From assembly GCF_002934065.1 (NCBI RefSeq), contig NZ_CP018049.1, positions 3,408,501-3,472,500 of the forward strand: a stretch of DNA of 64,000 bases, read 5' to 3'. Below the pieces are notes generated by a model. It had not been told where the DNA came from and did not search any database. It saw nothing but the letters and a program-made list of their open reading frames with translations. The stretch comes from Pseudomonas orientalis (lineage in GTDB: Bacteria; Pseudomonadota; Gammaproteobacteria; Pseudomonadales; Pseudomonadaceae). The position numbers and the translations under genes were made by a program. How positions within the stretch are numbered: the first letter of the stretch is position 1; every line of letters begins with the position of its first letter. Positions 1-9,800 of this stretch are shown piece after piece.

Positions 1-186
1 CTTGGGCTCGGTGTGCCCGAACGCAGGCTTGAATCCGTGGGCCGCCGCAATGGGCCATCCATGGCCCAGTGCGGCTAACCCGGCGTCCTGCCGGGTTACC
101 CACGGATTCAAGCCTGCGTTCGGCCAGCGTGGTTTAACGGGGCGCCTGAGATCAAGATCAAAAGCGACTCGCTTCGCATCGTGGTT
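1..186 (+). repeat. Large dispersed intergenic repeat, copy 1 (cut by the window edge)
   Basis: Nearly the same sequence recurs inverted at about 23938-24283 and in the same orientation at about 61998-62330. The core is a perfect 25-bp inverted repeat (arms 17-41 and 99-123). Between the arms lie two smaller hairpins, one around GGGCCAT/ATGGCCC and one AACCCGG/CCGGGTT, so one strand can fold into a three-way junction. No gene is supported here; open frames through it are by-products of the repeat. It resembles the multi-copy intergenic repeats known from P. fluorescens genomes, but I cannot assign a named family. Confidence 0.85.
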
Positions 187-208
187 ACGGGTGGGCGCGG
201 CTGCTTTA

Positions 209-326
209 TGTAGGAGCGAGCTTGCTCGCGAAAAACTCACAGGCGCCGCGTTGATTCAGGAGGCACGCGTTATCGTTGACGTTTTTCGCGAGCAAGAGCT
301 AGGCGCCCCACCCTCGCTCCTATAGA
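209..326. repeat. REPIN-like inverted pair of REP sequences
   Basis: A REP-type sequence TAGGAGCGAGCTTGCTCGCG (from 212) is followed about 60 bases on by its inverted partner ending in CTCGCTCCTA (to about 323). The right arm carries an extra block of about 13 bases, so the pair is imperfect. It lies downstream of the minus-strand pirin gene and probably marks the transcript end. Nothing else is visible between 1 and 354. Confidence 0.75.
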
Positions 327-354
327 AGGCGGTTTACGCTTAACAGACTGGCCT

Positions 355-1221
355 TCAGGCCTGCATCCGCCCGAACTTGCCGGATTGGAAATCGGCAAAC
401 GCCTGGTGGATCTCCTGCTCGGTGTTCATCACGAACGGGCCGTGGCCGACGATGGGCTCGTCAATCGGCTCGCCGCTGAGCAGCAGCACCTTGGCGTCGT
501 CGTTGGACTCCAGCGTGATGCGGTCACCGTCACGTTCGAACAACGCCAACTGCCCCTGGCGCGCGACTTCATCGCCATTGACTTGCACGGTTCCGCTCAG
601 GATCACCAGCGCGGTGTTGCGTCCGGCGTGCAGGTCCAGCGTCACCGCCTTGCCGGGATTGAGGCCCAGGTCCCACACGTCAATCGGCGTGAAGGTACGG
701 GCAGGCCCCTGGGTACCGGCGAATTCACCGGCGATCAGGCGCAGTTGCCCCGCGTCGCCCGCCAGCGGCAATACCGGGATGTCGCCATCGACGATGGTCT
801 GGTAACCGGCGTCGGCCATTTTGTCCTTGGCCGGCAGGTTGACCCACAGTTGCACCATCTCCAATGCCCCGCCTGTGCGGGCAAAGGCCTCAGAGTGGAA
901 TTCCTCATGGAGAATGCCCTTGGCCGCCGTCATCCATTGCACATCGCCCGGGCCGATTTTGCCGCCGGCGCCGGTGGAATCGCGGTGCTCGACTTCGCCG
1001 TCATAGACGATGGTCACCGTTTCAAAGCCGCGATGCGGGTGCTGGCCGACGCCGCGACGAGTTTCGGTGGGGGTGAAATCGGCCGGGCCGGCGTGGTCCA
1101 GCAACAGGAATGGGCTGATGTGTTTGCCCATGGTGTCGTAGGAAAACAGCGTGCGTACCGGAAAGCCGTCGCCGACCCAATGGGCGCGGGGGCTGGTGTA
1201 GAGACCGATCAGTTTTTTCAT
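355..1221 (-). CDS. Pirin family protein (cupin, YhaK/YhhW-like)
   Basis: This 288-aa protein has the two-cupin layout of bacterial pirins. The N-terminal domain contains HPHRGFETV (His61, His63) and KGILHEEFH (His105, Glu107), which match the four metal ligands of pirin. The C-terminal half ends in the usual FNTEQEI-like segment (VMNTEQEIHQAF). Bacterial members are cytoplasmic metal-dependent proteins; some show quercetin dioxygenase activity and many have no known substrate. The ATG is preceded by GGAGG at good spacing. A 16-base palindrome lies about 75 bases upstream, over the end of the neighbouring transporter gene. Family is sure; substrate is unknown. Confidence 0.9.
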   Translation of the reverse strand: MKKLIGLYTSPRAHWVGDGFPVRTLFSYDTMGKHISPFLLLDHAGPADFTPTETRRGVGQHPHRGFETVTIVYDGEVEHRDSTGAGGKIGPGDVQWMTAAKGILHEEFHSEAFARTGGALEMVQLWVNLPAKDKMADAGYQTIVDGDIPVLPLAGDAGQLRLIAGEFAGTQGPARTFTPIDVWDLGLNPGKAVTLDLHAGRNTALVILSGTVQVNGDEVARQGQLALFERDGDRITLESNDDAKVLLLSGEPIDEPIVGHGPFVMNTEQEIHQAFADFQSGKFGRMQA

Positions 1222-1294
1222 GGTGTACCTCCAAAGTGCCTACACCATAAGTCCCAAAGCCGCAGAGCACTAGCCGGCGAAAGCGGCCCTGATC

Positions 1295-1310
1295 GTCCTA
1301 TGTATAGGAC
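1295..1310. promoter_or_regulatory. Palindrome upstream of the pirin gene
   Basis: GTCCTATGTATAGGAC is a perfect 6+6 inverted repeat with a 4-base centre. It overlaps the stop codon of the Bcr/CflA gene and lies about 75 bases upstream of the pirin start, where an operator could sit. There is no T-run on either side, so a terminator is less likely. Confidence 0.35.
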
Positions 1311-2503
1311 AGTGCCTTGGGCGCGCGCTGACGCAGTAGATGAAAGGCGACGAAGGCCGTGACGGCAAAGGCGGCCTGGATGACGATCATCGGCGTCGCG
1401 CTGCCATCGCGTAGCTGACTCAACAGCACGCCGCTGCAGGTGGCGCCGAACATCTGCGCGAAGCCCATCAACCCGGCCGCCAGCCCGGCGCGGTGGGCGT
1501 TGGGCATCACCCCGCCCGTGACCGCACCGGGCAATACCAGCCCGCCGCCAAGCGTGGCCAGGGCTATGGGAATATCCAGGCCCGCCACGGAGAGCCCGAA
1601 CAGCGCATAAATCAGCAGTGCCAACACCCCGCCCGCGGCAACCAGCGTCACGCCCATCGTCACAATCCGCTGCGGCCCGAGGCGCAGGATATTGCGCCGG
1701 GTATAGGTGGAACCGACGATCAGCATCGACACAATCAGGCCGAAGTTGATGCCGTACTCCAGGCTGCTCAGGCCCAGCAGATTGATGTACACCGCCGACG
1801 AACCGGCAATCACCGCAAACATGGCGCCGTAGGTACAGGCCAGCGCCACCGCGTAAGCGCGGTACGGGCGGCCCTTGAGCAAATCCAGGTACTGCCCGCC
1901 GAGGGTGCGCCAATGCGCGGCCTTGGGGTCGAGGTAATGGTTGCTCTCGCGAAAGAACAGCACCGCCAGCAGCCACACGACGCTGCCGATCACCAGGGCG
2001 AGAATGATTGGCGCATGCCAGCCGAACAGCTTGATCAGCAAGCCGCCCGTCATCGGCGCCACCACGATGGCATAGAGCATGCCGATCATGGTCAGCGCCA
2101 GGGCCGGGCCTGCCTCGGCTTTCCATACGTCACGCACCACGGTGCGCGCCAGCACCAGCGCGGCGCATGCGCCCAGGCCCTGCAGCACGCGGGCGGCGAT
2201 AAATTGGTGAATGTCGGTGACCAGCAGCATTGACAGCGTCGCCAGCACATACAGCGTCAGGCCGGCGAGCAATACCGGGCGGCGGCCGATGCGGTCCGAC
2301 AGTGGCCCGAACAGCAACTGCCCCAGGCCGAATGCACCGACAAACGCCGACAGCGCCATCAACGCCGAGCCTGGCGGCGCCGCCAGCGCCTGCTTGATGG
2401 CACCCAGGCCCGGGATGATCAGTTGCGTCGAGACTTCACCCAATGCGGTGAGGGCAACCAGCAAAAACAACAAGCTGCGTGAAGGTGCCGGGGCGTTTGC
2501 CAT
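1298..2503 (-). CDS. Bcr/CflA family MFS multidrug exporter
   Basis: The 401-aa protein has about 12 hydrophobic segments. Features of the drug:H+ antiporter (DHA1) Bcr/CflA type are the first-helix region LGEVSTQLIIPGL, the loop 2-3 motif A (GPLSDRIGRRPVLLAG) and the helix 4 segment RVLQGLGACAALVLARTVVRDVW. It would sit in the inner membrane and pump out small hydrophobic compounds. It is transcribed divergently from the RND adaptor/pump pair across a 98-base AT-rich gap, and precedes pirin by 76 bases on the same strand. The start is the ATG at 2503 (MANAPAPSRS); its ribosome site is weak. Confidence 0.9.
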   Translation of the reverse strand: MANAPAPSRSLLFLLVALTALGEVSTQLIIPGLGAIKQALAAPPGSALMALSAFVGAFGLGQLLFGPLSDRIGRRPVLLAGLTLYVLATLSMLLVTDIHQFIAARVLQGLGACAALVLARTVVRDVWKAEAGPALALTMIGMLYAIVVAPMTGGLLIKLFGWHAPIILALVIGSVVWLLAVLFFRESNHYLDPKAAHWRTLGGQYLDLLKGRPYRAYAVALACTYGAMFAVIAGSSAVYINLLGLSSLEYGINFGLIVSMLIVGSTYTRRNILRLGPQRIVTMGVTLVAAGGVLALLIYALFGLSVAGLDIPIALATLGGGLVLPGAVTGGVMPNAHRAGLAAGLMGFAQMFGATCSGVLLSQLRDGSATPMIVIQAAFAVTAFVAFHLLRQRAPKALSYT

Positions 2504-2601
2504 GGGGAATATCCGGGGGCTGGATTAATTTATATTTCGACCATAATATGAGCAAAAAATTATGTCCATAATTTTTTCCCATGCTCACCCAGGAGTTCGT
2601 C
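2504..2601. promoter_or_regulatory. Divergent promoter region with an inverted repeat
   Basis: This AT-rich gap separates the divergent Bcr/CflA and RND adaptor genes. It holds ATTATGTCCATAAT (2559-2572), a perfect 6+6 inverted repeat with a 2-base centre, and a related CCATAATATG at 2541-2550. Together they look like paired half-sites for a regulator controlling both efflux units. No regulator gene is adjacent. AGGAG at 2591-2595 is the ribosome site of the adaptor gene. Confidence 0.5.
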
Positions 2602-3708
2602 ATGCCCCCTCTCCACCTGCGCCTCTTCACGCCCCTGGCTTTATTGATGATCCTCAGCGGCTGCAACAGCCAGGCCGACAACGCCGCCCAAGTCTCGCCA
2701 CCGCGCCCGGTGCTGGCCGTCAAGGTCGAGGCTGGCGGCACCCAGCAAAGCGCGTATACCGGCGTGGTGGCGGCCCGCACCGAAAGCAACCTGGGCTTTC
2801 GGGTCAGCGGCAAAGTGATCGAACGCAAGGTCGATCCCGGCCAGCACGTCTCCCGTGGCGACACGCTGCTGGTGCTGGATATCGGCGACTTCGAGCTGGC
2901 GTTGCGCTCGGCGAAAAACCGCGTCAACGCCGCCCAGGCACAGTTGCGCCAGCGCCGCGACGACGAAAACCGCTACCAACGCCTGGCCAGCACCGGGGCG
3001 GTGTCGCGGCAGATCTTCGACCAGTCGGCGACCAACCTGCGCGTTGCCGAAGCGGAACTGGCGGCGGCGCAATCGGATGCCAGCCAGATCGAGAACCGTC
3101 GCACCTATTCGGTGCTCAAGGCCGATGGCGACGGCATCATCACCGACGTGCTGGCTGATCGCGGCCAGGTGGTCGCCGAAGGGCAGATCGTGGCGCGCCT
3201 GGCCCATGACGGTGCCCGCGAAGCCATCGTCAACCTGCCGGAACAGCAACGCGCCCGGGCTGCGCAAAATGCCCTGGCCTTCCCGTTCGGTGCGCCGGAC
3301 CAGGCCGTTACCGCGACGCTGCGCGAGCTGTCCGCCAGCGCCGACCCCACCACCCGCACCTACCGCGCGCGCTACGTGCTGCACGGCGCGGTGGAGCGTT
3401 TCGCCCTCGGTTCCACCATTACCGTGCGCCTGCAAGGTGACGGCCAGGCCCAGCAAACCCGCGTGCCCATCGGTGCGTTGCAGGATGCGGGGCAAGGCAC
3501 CGGCGTGTGGCTGATTGGTGACGACAACACGATCAGTTTTGCCCCGGTGAAAGTCGCCAGTCTCGGCCAGGAAGAGGCGCTGCTCGACAGCGGCGTCACG
3601 CCTGGCCAAACCATCGTCGCCCTCGGCGCGCACCTGCTGCACAGCGGTGACCGGGTGCGCCTGCTGCCCGCCCAGGCGCTGGCCCTCAACCGCAAACAGG
3701 ACCAATGA
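2602..3708 (+). CDS. RND efflux periplasmic adaptor lipoprotein
   Basis: This 368-aa membrane fusion protein begins with a lipoprotein signal peptide (LFTPLALLMILSGC, lipobox LSGC). A barrel-sandwich half (TESNLGFRVSGKVIERKVDPGQ), a helical hairpin rich in Gln/Ala, the second lipoyl half (GDGIITDVLADRGQVVAEGQ) and a beta-barrel domain follow. I chose the ATG at 2602 over the one at 2581 because AGGAG lies 6 bases before it and it places the signal peptide at the N-terminus. It overlaps the pump gene by ATGA, so the two are translationally coupled. No outer-membrane factor is nearby; the pair probably borrows a TolC/OprM-type channel. Confidence 0.92.
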   Translation: MPPLHLRLFTPLALLMILSGCNSQADNAAQVSPPRPVLAVKVEAGGTQQSAYTGVVAARTESNLGFRVSGKVIERKVDPGQHVSRGDTLLVLDIGDFELALRSAKNRVNAAQAQLRQRRDDENRYQRLASTGAVSRQIFDQSATNLRVAEAELAAAQSDASQIENRRTYSVLKADGDGIITDVLADRGQVVAEGQIVARLAHDGAREAIVNLPEQQRARAAQNALAFPFGAPDQAVTATLRELSASADPTTRTYRARYVLHGAVERFALGSTITVRLQGDGQAQQTRVPIGALQDAGQGTGVWLIGDDNTISFAPVKVASLGQEEALLDSGVTPGQTIVALGAHLLHSGDRVRLLPAQALALNRKQDQ

Positions 3709-6700
3709 GCATGCGTGCAATCAACCTCTCGGAACTGGCGGTCAAGCACCGCGCCGTCACGCTGTTCCTGATCATCGCGATCATCGCCGCCGGGATCTTC
3801 GCGTTCGGCAAACTGGGGCGCGCCGAAGACCCGTCGTTCACGGTCAAGGTCATGACCATCACCGCCGCCTGGCCCGGCGCTACCGCCGAGGAAATGCAGG
3901 AACAGGTGGCCGACCGCCTGGAAAAGCGCCTGCAGGAACTCGATTACTACGACCGCGTCGAGACCATCGCCCAGCCGGGTTTCGTCTCGATGCGCATGAC
4001 CTTCCTCGAGTCCACGCGGCCGAGCGAGATACAGGACCTGTTCTACCAGACCCGTAAAAAACTCAGCGACGAAGCCGCGAACCTGCCCAAAGGCGTGATC
4101 GGGCCGTTTTTCAACGATGAATATTCGGATGTGTACTTTGCGCTGTACGCCCTGGAGGCCGAGCACCTGCCCCATCGCCAGCAAGTGCAAATGGCCGAAA
4201 AGCTGCGCCAGGGCCTGCTCAACCTGCCGGGGGTGAAGAAGGTCAATATCCTTGGCGAACAGGCCCAGCGTGTATTCGTCGAGTTCTCCTATGAGCGCCT
4301 GGCGACCCTGGGCATCAAGCCCGAACAGATCTTCGCCGCCCTCGCCGCGCAGAACGCCGTGGCGCCTTCGGGCTTCGTCGAAACCGCCGGCGCCCGCGCC
4401 TATATCCGTATCGATGGTGCTTTCGACAGCCTGGCGCTGATCGAGAACGTGCCCTTGCAAGTCAATGGCCGCGTGCTGCGCATCGCCGATGTGGCGACCG
4501 TCCGGCGTGGCTATGAAGACCCGCCCAGCTACCGCATCCGCCACCAGGGCGACCCGGCGCTGATGCTCGGGGTGATCATGGAGAAGCATTGGAACGGCCT
4601 GGAACTGGACAAGCGCCTGCAGGCCCAGGAAGCCAGGATTCAGGCCGACCTGCCCCTGGGCGTGAATTTCGCCAAGGTGTCCGACCAGGCAAAAAACATC
4701 AGCCTGGCGGTGAACGAGTTCATGCTCAAATTCTTCGTCGCCCTGGCCGTGGTGATGCTGATCAGCCTGCTGGCCCTGGGCTTTCGTGTGGGGCTGGTGG
4801 TGGCGGCGGCGGTGCCGCTGACGCTGTCGATCGTGTTCGTGATCATGCTGGTCACCGGACGCGAATTTGACCGCGTGACCCTCGGCGCCCTGATCATTTC
4901 CCTGGGCCTGCTGGTGGACGACGCGATCATCGCCATTGAAATGATGGTGGTAAAACTCGAAGAAGGCTTCGACCGTATCCATGCGGCCACCTACGCCTGG
5001 AGCTCCACGGCGGCGCCCATGCTGACCGGCACGCTGGTGACGATCATCGGCTTCCTGCCCGTGGGATTCGCGCGCTCCGGGGCCGGCGAATACGCCGGGA
5101 ACATCTTCTGGATCGTGGGCTTTGCCCTGATTTCCTCCTGGTTGGTGGCGGTGGTGTTCACGCCGTACCTGGGCGTGAAGCTGTTGCCGCAGATCAAGCC
5201 GGTGCCCGGCGGGCACGATGCGATTTACGCCGGGCGCTATTACCAGAAACTGCGCAGCCTGGTGGAGATCTGCGTGCGCGGGCGCTGGCTGGTGACCGGG
5301 ATGGTGGTGGCGGCGTTTGTGCTGTGCGGCCTGGGCATGGCAGTGGTGAAGAAACAGTTCTTCCCCGACTCCGACCGTTCGGAGCTGATCCTGGAGGTGT
5401 ACATGCCCCCCGGCAGCGCCTTCAAAAGCACGGAAGCGGTGGCGGCGCAGGTTGAGAAAGCGTTGCTGCAGGAACCGCAGACGAGCATGGTCGACACCTA
5501 TGTGGGCGGTGGCGCTCCGCGCTTTTTCCTGTCGTTGAACCCTGAGATGCCGGACCCGGCGTTCGCCAAGTTGATTGTGCAAACCCCGGACTCCCACGCC
5601 CGCGATGCGTTGAAAGTGCGCATGCGCGAACGTATCGCCGCCGGTGAGTTTCCGGCGGCGCGGGTGCGCGTCACGCAATTGGTGTTCGGCCCGCCGGTGC
5701 CGTTCCCGGTGGTGTTCCGCGTCTCCGGACCGGACCTGGACGTGCTGCGCGGGCTCTCCGAGCACGTGCGTCAAGTGGTGGCCGACAACCCGCTGACCCG
5801 GGACGCCTTCCTCGAGTGGGGCGAGCGCGCCAGTGGTTATCGCCTGGTACTGGACCAGGATCGCCTGCGCCTGCTCGGCTTCACGCCCGACGAGGTCAAG
5901 TCCCAGCTCAATGCCCTGCTCAGCGGCAACCCGATCACCGAAGTGCGTGAAGGCAACCGCACGGTGTCGGTGGTGGCCCGCGCCCAGGGCAGTCAACGCG
6001 AAGACCTGGACAACCTCAACAACATGACCCTGACCAACAGCGCCGGCACCTCGGTACCGCTGGCCCAGGTCGGGCATTTCCAGACGGTGATGGAAGAACC
6101 GATCCTCAAGCGCCGCAACCGCGCGACCACGGTGGAAGTGCGCGCCGACATCATCGATGGCGTACAACCGCCCGATGTGGAAATGGCCGTGTACAAGGAC
6201 CTGCAGCCGCTGATCGCCAAGTTGCCTGCCGGTTACCACATCGATATCGGCGGCCCCGTGGAAGAAAGCGCCAAGGCCAACGTCGCCCTGGCGGCGCTGT
6301 TCCCGATCATGATCCTGCTGACGCTCACGGTGATCATGTTCCAGGTGCGCTCCTTCGGCGTGATGTTCATGGTCTTCGCCACGGCGCCGCTGGGCCTGAT
6401 TGGCGCGGTACCGACCTTGCTGCTGTTCAACCAGCCGTTCGGGTTCAACGCGATCCTCGGGCTGATCGGCATCGGCGGGATTCTGATGCGCAACACACTG
6501 ATCTTCACCGACCAGATTCGCCAGAACCAGGACCACGGCATGCCCATACGCGAAGCGATTGTCGAAGCCACCGTGCGTCGTGCGCGACCGGTGATCCTCA
6601 CCGCCCTGGCGGCGGCGCTGGCCTTTATTCCGCTGACGTTGTCGGTGTTCTGGTCGTCCCTGGCCTATGTGCTGATCGGCGGAGTGCTGGTGGGCACGGT

Positions 6701-6785
6701 GTTGACGCTGTTGTTTTTGCCGGCGCTGTGCAGCCTGGTGCTGCGCGACAGGCTTGTTGAAACTTCCCACGCAACTGCCGGATAA
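3705..6785 (+). CDS. RND family efflux permease (AcrB/HAE1-like)
   Basis: The 1026-aa inner-membrane pump has the typical two-times-six helix plan with two large periplasmic loops. The helix 4 segment LGLLVDDAIIAIEMM carries the paired aspartates of the proton relay, and the second half has GFNAILGLIGIGGILMRNTLIF and PVILTALAAALAFIPL. The length is normal for the family. It forms an operon with the adaptor upstream (ATGA overlap). The substrate cannot be told from sequence; it belongs to the general acriflavine-resistance-like group rather than to a pump I can name. Confidence 0.92.
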   Translation: MSMRAINLSELAVKHRAVTLFLIIAIIAAGIFAFGKLGRAEDPSFTVKVMTITAAWPGATAEEMQEQVADRLEKRLQELDYYDRVETIAQPGFVSMRMTFLESTRPSEIQDLFYQTRKKLSDEAANLPKGVIGPFFNDEYSDVYFALYALEAEHLPHRQQVQMAEKLRQGLLNLPGVKKVNILGEQAQRVFVEFSYERLATLGIKPEQIFAALAAQNAVAPSGFVETAGARAYIRIDGAFDSLALIENVPLQVNGRVLRIADVATVRRGYEDPPSYRIRHQGDPALMLGVIMEKHWNGLELDKRLQAQEARIQADLPLGVNFAKVSDQAKNISLAVNEFMLKFFVALAVVMLISLLALGFRVGLVVAAAVPLTLSIVFVIMLVTGREFDRVTLGALIISLGLLVDDAIIAIEMMVVKLEEGFDRIHAATYAWSSTAAPMLTGTLVTIIGFLPVGFARSGAGEYAGNIFWIVGFALISSWLVAVVFTPYLGVKLLPQIKPVPGGHDAIYAGRYYQKLRSLVEICVRGRWLVTGMVVAAFVLCGLGMAVVKKQFFPDSDRSELILEVYMPPGSAFKSTEAVAAQVEKALLQEPQTSMVDTYVGGGAPRFFLSLNPEMPDPAFAKLIVQTPDSHARDALKVRMRERIAAGEFPAARVRVTQLVFGPPVPFPVVFRVSGPDLDVLRGLSEHVRQVVADNPLTRDAFLEWGERASGYRLVLDQDRLRLLGFTPDEVKSQLNALLSGNPITEVREGNRTVSVVARAQGSQREDLDNLNNMTLTNSAGTSVPLAQVGHFQTVMEEPILKRRNRATTVEVRADIIDGVQPPDVEMAVYKDLQPLIAKLPAGYHIDIGGPVEESAKANVALAALFPIMILLTLTVIMFQVRSFGVMFMVFATAPLGLIGAVPTLLLFNQPFGFNAILGLIGIGGILMRNTLIFTDQIRQNQDHGMPIREAIVEATVRRARPVILTALAAALAFIPLTLSVFWSSLAYVLIGGVLVGTVLTLLFLPALCSLVLRDRLVETSHATAG

Positions 6786-6820
6786 GCTCTACTCCCCTGC
6801 CCCGCAAATCGCTGCAAAGT

Positions 6821-6897
6821 CCCTCGCCTGATTATTCAGTGCGAGGGATTGCAGATGGTTTTTTTCGTTAGAGCCCCGGTTGTCGGGGCCGTCTTTT
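6821..6897 (+). terminator. Two consecutive hairpins, likely terminator of the RND operon
   Basis: The first hairpin is CCCTCGC-CTGA-TTAT-TCAG-T-GCGAGGG (6821-6847), followed ten bases later by a T7 run. The second is GCCCCG-GTTGT-CGGGGC (6873-6889), followed by CGTCTTTT. Both lie between the pump stop codon and the RHS gene. Either could end the RND transcript; the second abuts the first possible RHS start codon. Confidence 0.6.
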
Positions 6898-9800
6898 GAT
6901 TCCGGTGATAGCCAGCTTCGTCCTGGCCCCCATGGACCCCAAAGCGCCGGATGTTGAAAACGTGCTTGGGGATTTGCGCAATTGCCTGAACACCTTCGAC
7001 GCGTGGGCCGACAGCTTTTTCAGTGGCTCGGCACTGGAAGTAGAGCAGGTGTTCAAGGTCGGTGACGACGTCGCACTGGTCGCGCCGATCTCTTCCGACA
7101 CGCCCAGTCGCACCGTCGCTCAATGCAAGGCCCAGGGTGGGCTGACCCTGGTGCATCTGTTCGAGAGCACCCGCTTCGTCCCTATCGGCAACACGCCGGT
7201 CACGCTGCAAGCCATTGCACCGGACGGCACGCCCATGGGCGCGCCGCTGCACCGCACCATCGGCCCCAGCGGCATGCTTGAAGTGCCCGAATGTACTCGC
7301 GACCAGCGATACCGAGTCACTTTCTACCCCAATGTTTCCAAAGATCACGTCAATGCGCTGTATGCGTCCTACCAGTCGGTCATCGCCGGGCTGGAAGCGG
7401 ATCTGCGCAAGCAGTGGCGCGAGCGCTTCGAGCCTCAATGGGCCGATTTTGCCAAAGCCCCGCCCTTCAAGCGCAGCGCGAAACAGGGTGCGGCCTTTGC
7501 AAGCGGGATTGGCAAGGCGTTTTACAACCTGTGGGACAACATCACCGAGCTGTACGACCTGTTGGCGAATCTCAAGTCCAACAGCGAAAAGTTGCTGCAG
7601 TACCTTTCCCAGGCCGAACTGGACCAGTTACTCAAACTGGGTAAAGACACGCTCGCCCAAGGCTTTCTGGTGCTCAGTGACGAACCGCTGCTGTTTATCT
7701 ATTTGTCAGCAATGGTGGCCTGGATACGCCTGCTGCCGCCGCCCGAAATGTACGAGCTGTTGGGTGAGCTCACCGGCGAAGTCCTGATCAACCTGTTGCT
7801 GATATGGGCCACGCGGGGGATGGGGGTGCAGCTTCGGCTGGGCACTCAGGTGTTGAGTTCTATTAAATCCGGGCGGGCGCGGGCGCTGTTGGAGTTGCTG
7901 GCCAGGCAGGTGCCGGGGCCTGGGCTGGAAACCCATGTGCAGACGGCCAAGCCGGTGCTGCTGGGCAGTGCGGCGACGCCGATCAAGGCAGTGCCGGTGG
8001 CGCCGTTGAAGGCGGGCGATACGCTGGTTTCGAACCCCGTACCGATGGTTCGCAACAAAACGCAGCGTACGGCGTTGGTGCGCCAGGAGCCGGTGGATGA
8101 TGTGCCTGCCATGGCGTCGAATCCGAAGGGCGATGCGGCGGCTTCTGCGGATAAAACCGTTACGAACGGCTGCCCGGTGTCGATGGTCACCGGCGAGGAA
8201 CTGCTGACTCTGACCGATGGCACGCTGGACGGCATCTTGCCGTTCGAGTGGACGCGCTTGTATCGCACCAGTGCAGTGGAGGTGGACTGCGGGTTGGGGT
8301 TTGGCTGGAGTCATGCGCTAGCGCATCGGCTTTCTGTGTCAGGCAACTCGGTGGTGTGGACGGACCATGAGAATCGCTCGACCACCCTGCCCTTGCCGAC
8401 GGCTGCTCGGCCGGCGATTACCAACAGTCTGGCGGAAGCGGCGATCTACTTGGGGTCTGCGCCTGACGAGTTGGTGCTGGCCCAGTCCTCTCGGTTTTAT
8501 CACTTTTGCGGCGGTGTGCTGACCGCGATCAGCGATGCGTATGACAACCGATTGCGCATTTTCCGGGATCGGTTGGGGCGTATTGAGCGGCTGGATAACC
8601 GTGCCGGGCGCTCGCTTTTTTTGCGGTATGAATTCGACCGCATCGTAGCAGTGGACTACCAGGTTCATCGCGCCCAAGGCCATGGACCCTTCGTGTGGGT
8701 GACCGAGCAGAACGTCGTTTCCTACGCCTACGACGATGCCGGACGACTGGTATCGGCGACCAATGCGGTCGGTGAGCGCGAGGTTTATCGGTACGACGAA
8801 CAGCACGTCATTCTTGAGCGGCAGTTGGCCGGTGGGGCGAGTTTCTTCTGGGCGTGGGAAAGGTCTGGTAAAGCCGCACGCTGTGTCCGGCACTGGGCCA
8901 GTTTTTCGCAGATGGACACACGGTATGTATGGGGCGATGACGGCAGCGTCAACGTGCACAACGCCGATGGCAGCCAGGAAGTGTATGTCCATGACGACCG
9001 GGCGCGACTGGTACAGCGCATCGATCCCGACGGCGCCCGGCATTTCAAATCCTACGACGACAAGGGCCGACTGACCGTCGAGCAGGACCCACTGGGCGCG
9101 GTGACGGCGTATCAATACGACGACGCCGGACGCTTGGTCGCGCTGTTTCCGGGGGAGGATGAGCCGACGTCCTACGAGCATGACAATGGTTTCGTACGGG
9201 TCGTGCGGCGTGGTGAGGCGGTTTGGAAATACGAGCGTAATGAGCAAGGCGATGTCATCCGCAGGATTGATCCGGAGGGCAACGCGACCGACTACAGCTA
9301 CGACAAGCGGGGGCAACTGACTGGGGTCTGGTATCCCGACAACAGCTGTCATCGTTTGGTGTGGAATGAGCGCGGGCAGCTTGTTGAAGAACAGCTGCCC
9401 AATGGCGGGATCAAGCGTTATCGCTATGACGATCTGGGCCGGCAATTGTCGCGTGAGGATGAGCATGGCGCGCTGACCCAGTACCAATGGGACGCTGTAG
9501 GACGCCTGCTGAAACTGACCCAATCCGACGGTACCTATCGGGAATTCAGCTACAACCCCTACGGAAAAATCATCGCCGAACGCGATGAACTCGGCCACCT
9601 CACCCGCTACGAATACGCCGACGGCCTGCACCTGATCAGCCGCCGCATCAACGCCGATGGTACCCAGGTCAAGTATCGCTACGACAACGCCCGCCTTTTG
9701 CTGACTGAAATCGAAAACGAAGTTGGCGAAACCTATCAACTGGACTACCACCCCAACGGCCTGATCCGACAGGAAACCGGCTTCGACGGCCAACGCACCG

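Noticed and set aside
2..325. 107-codon open frame at the left edge
   Set aside because: It runs through the dispersed repeat and the REPIN. The same peptide can be read from the other copies, so it is repeat-derived.
3372..6770. 1132-codon minus-strand open frame across the RND pump
   Set aside because: It is the antisense shadow of a well-supported AcrB-like protein, with His/Gln/Arg-rich composition and no motifs.
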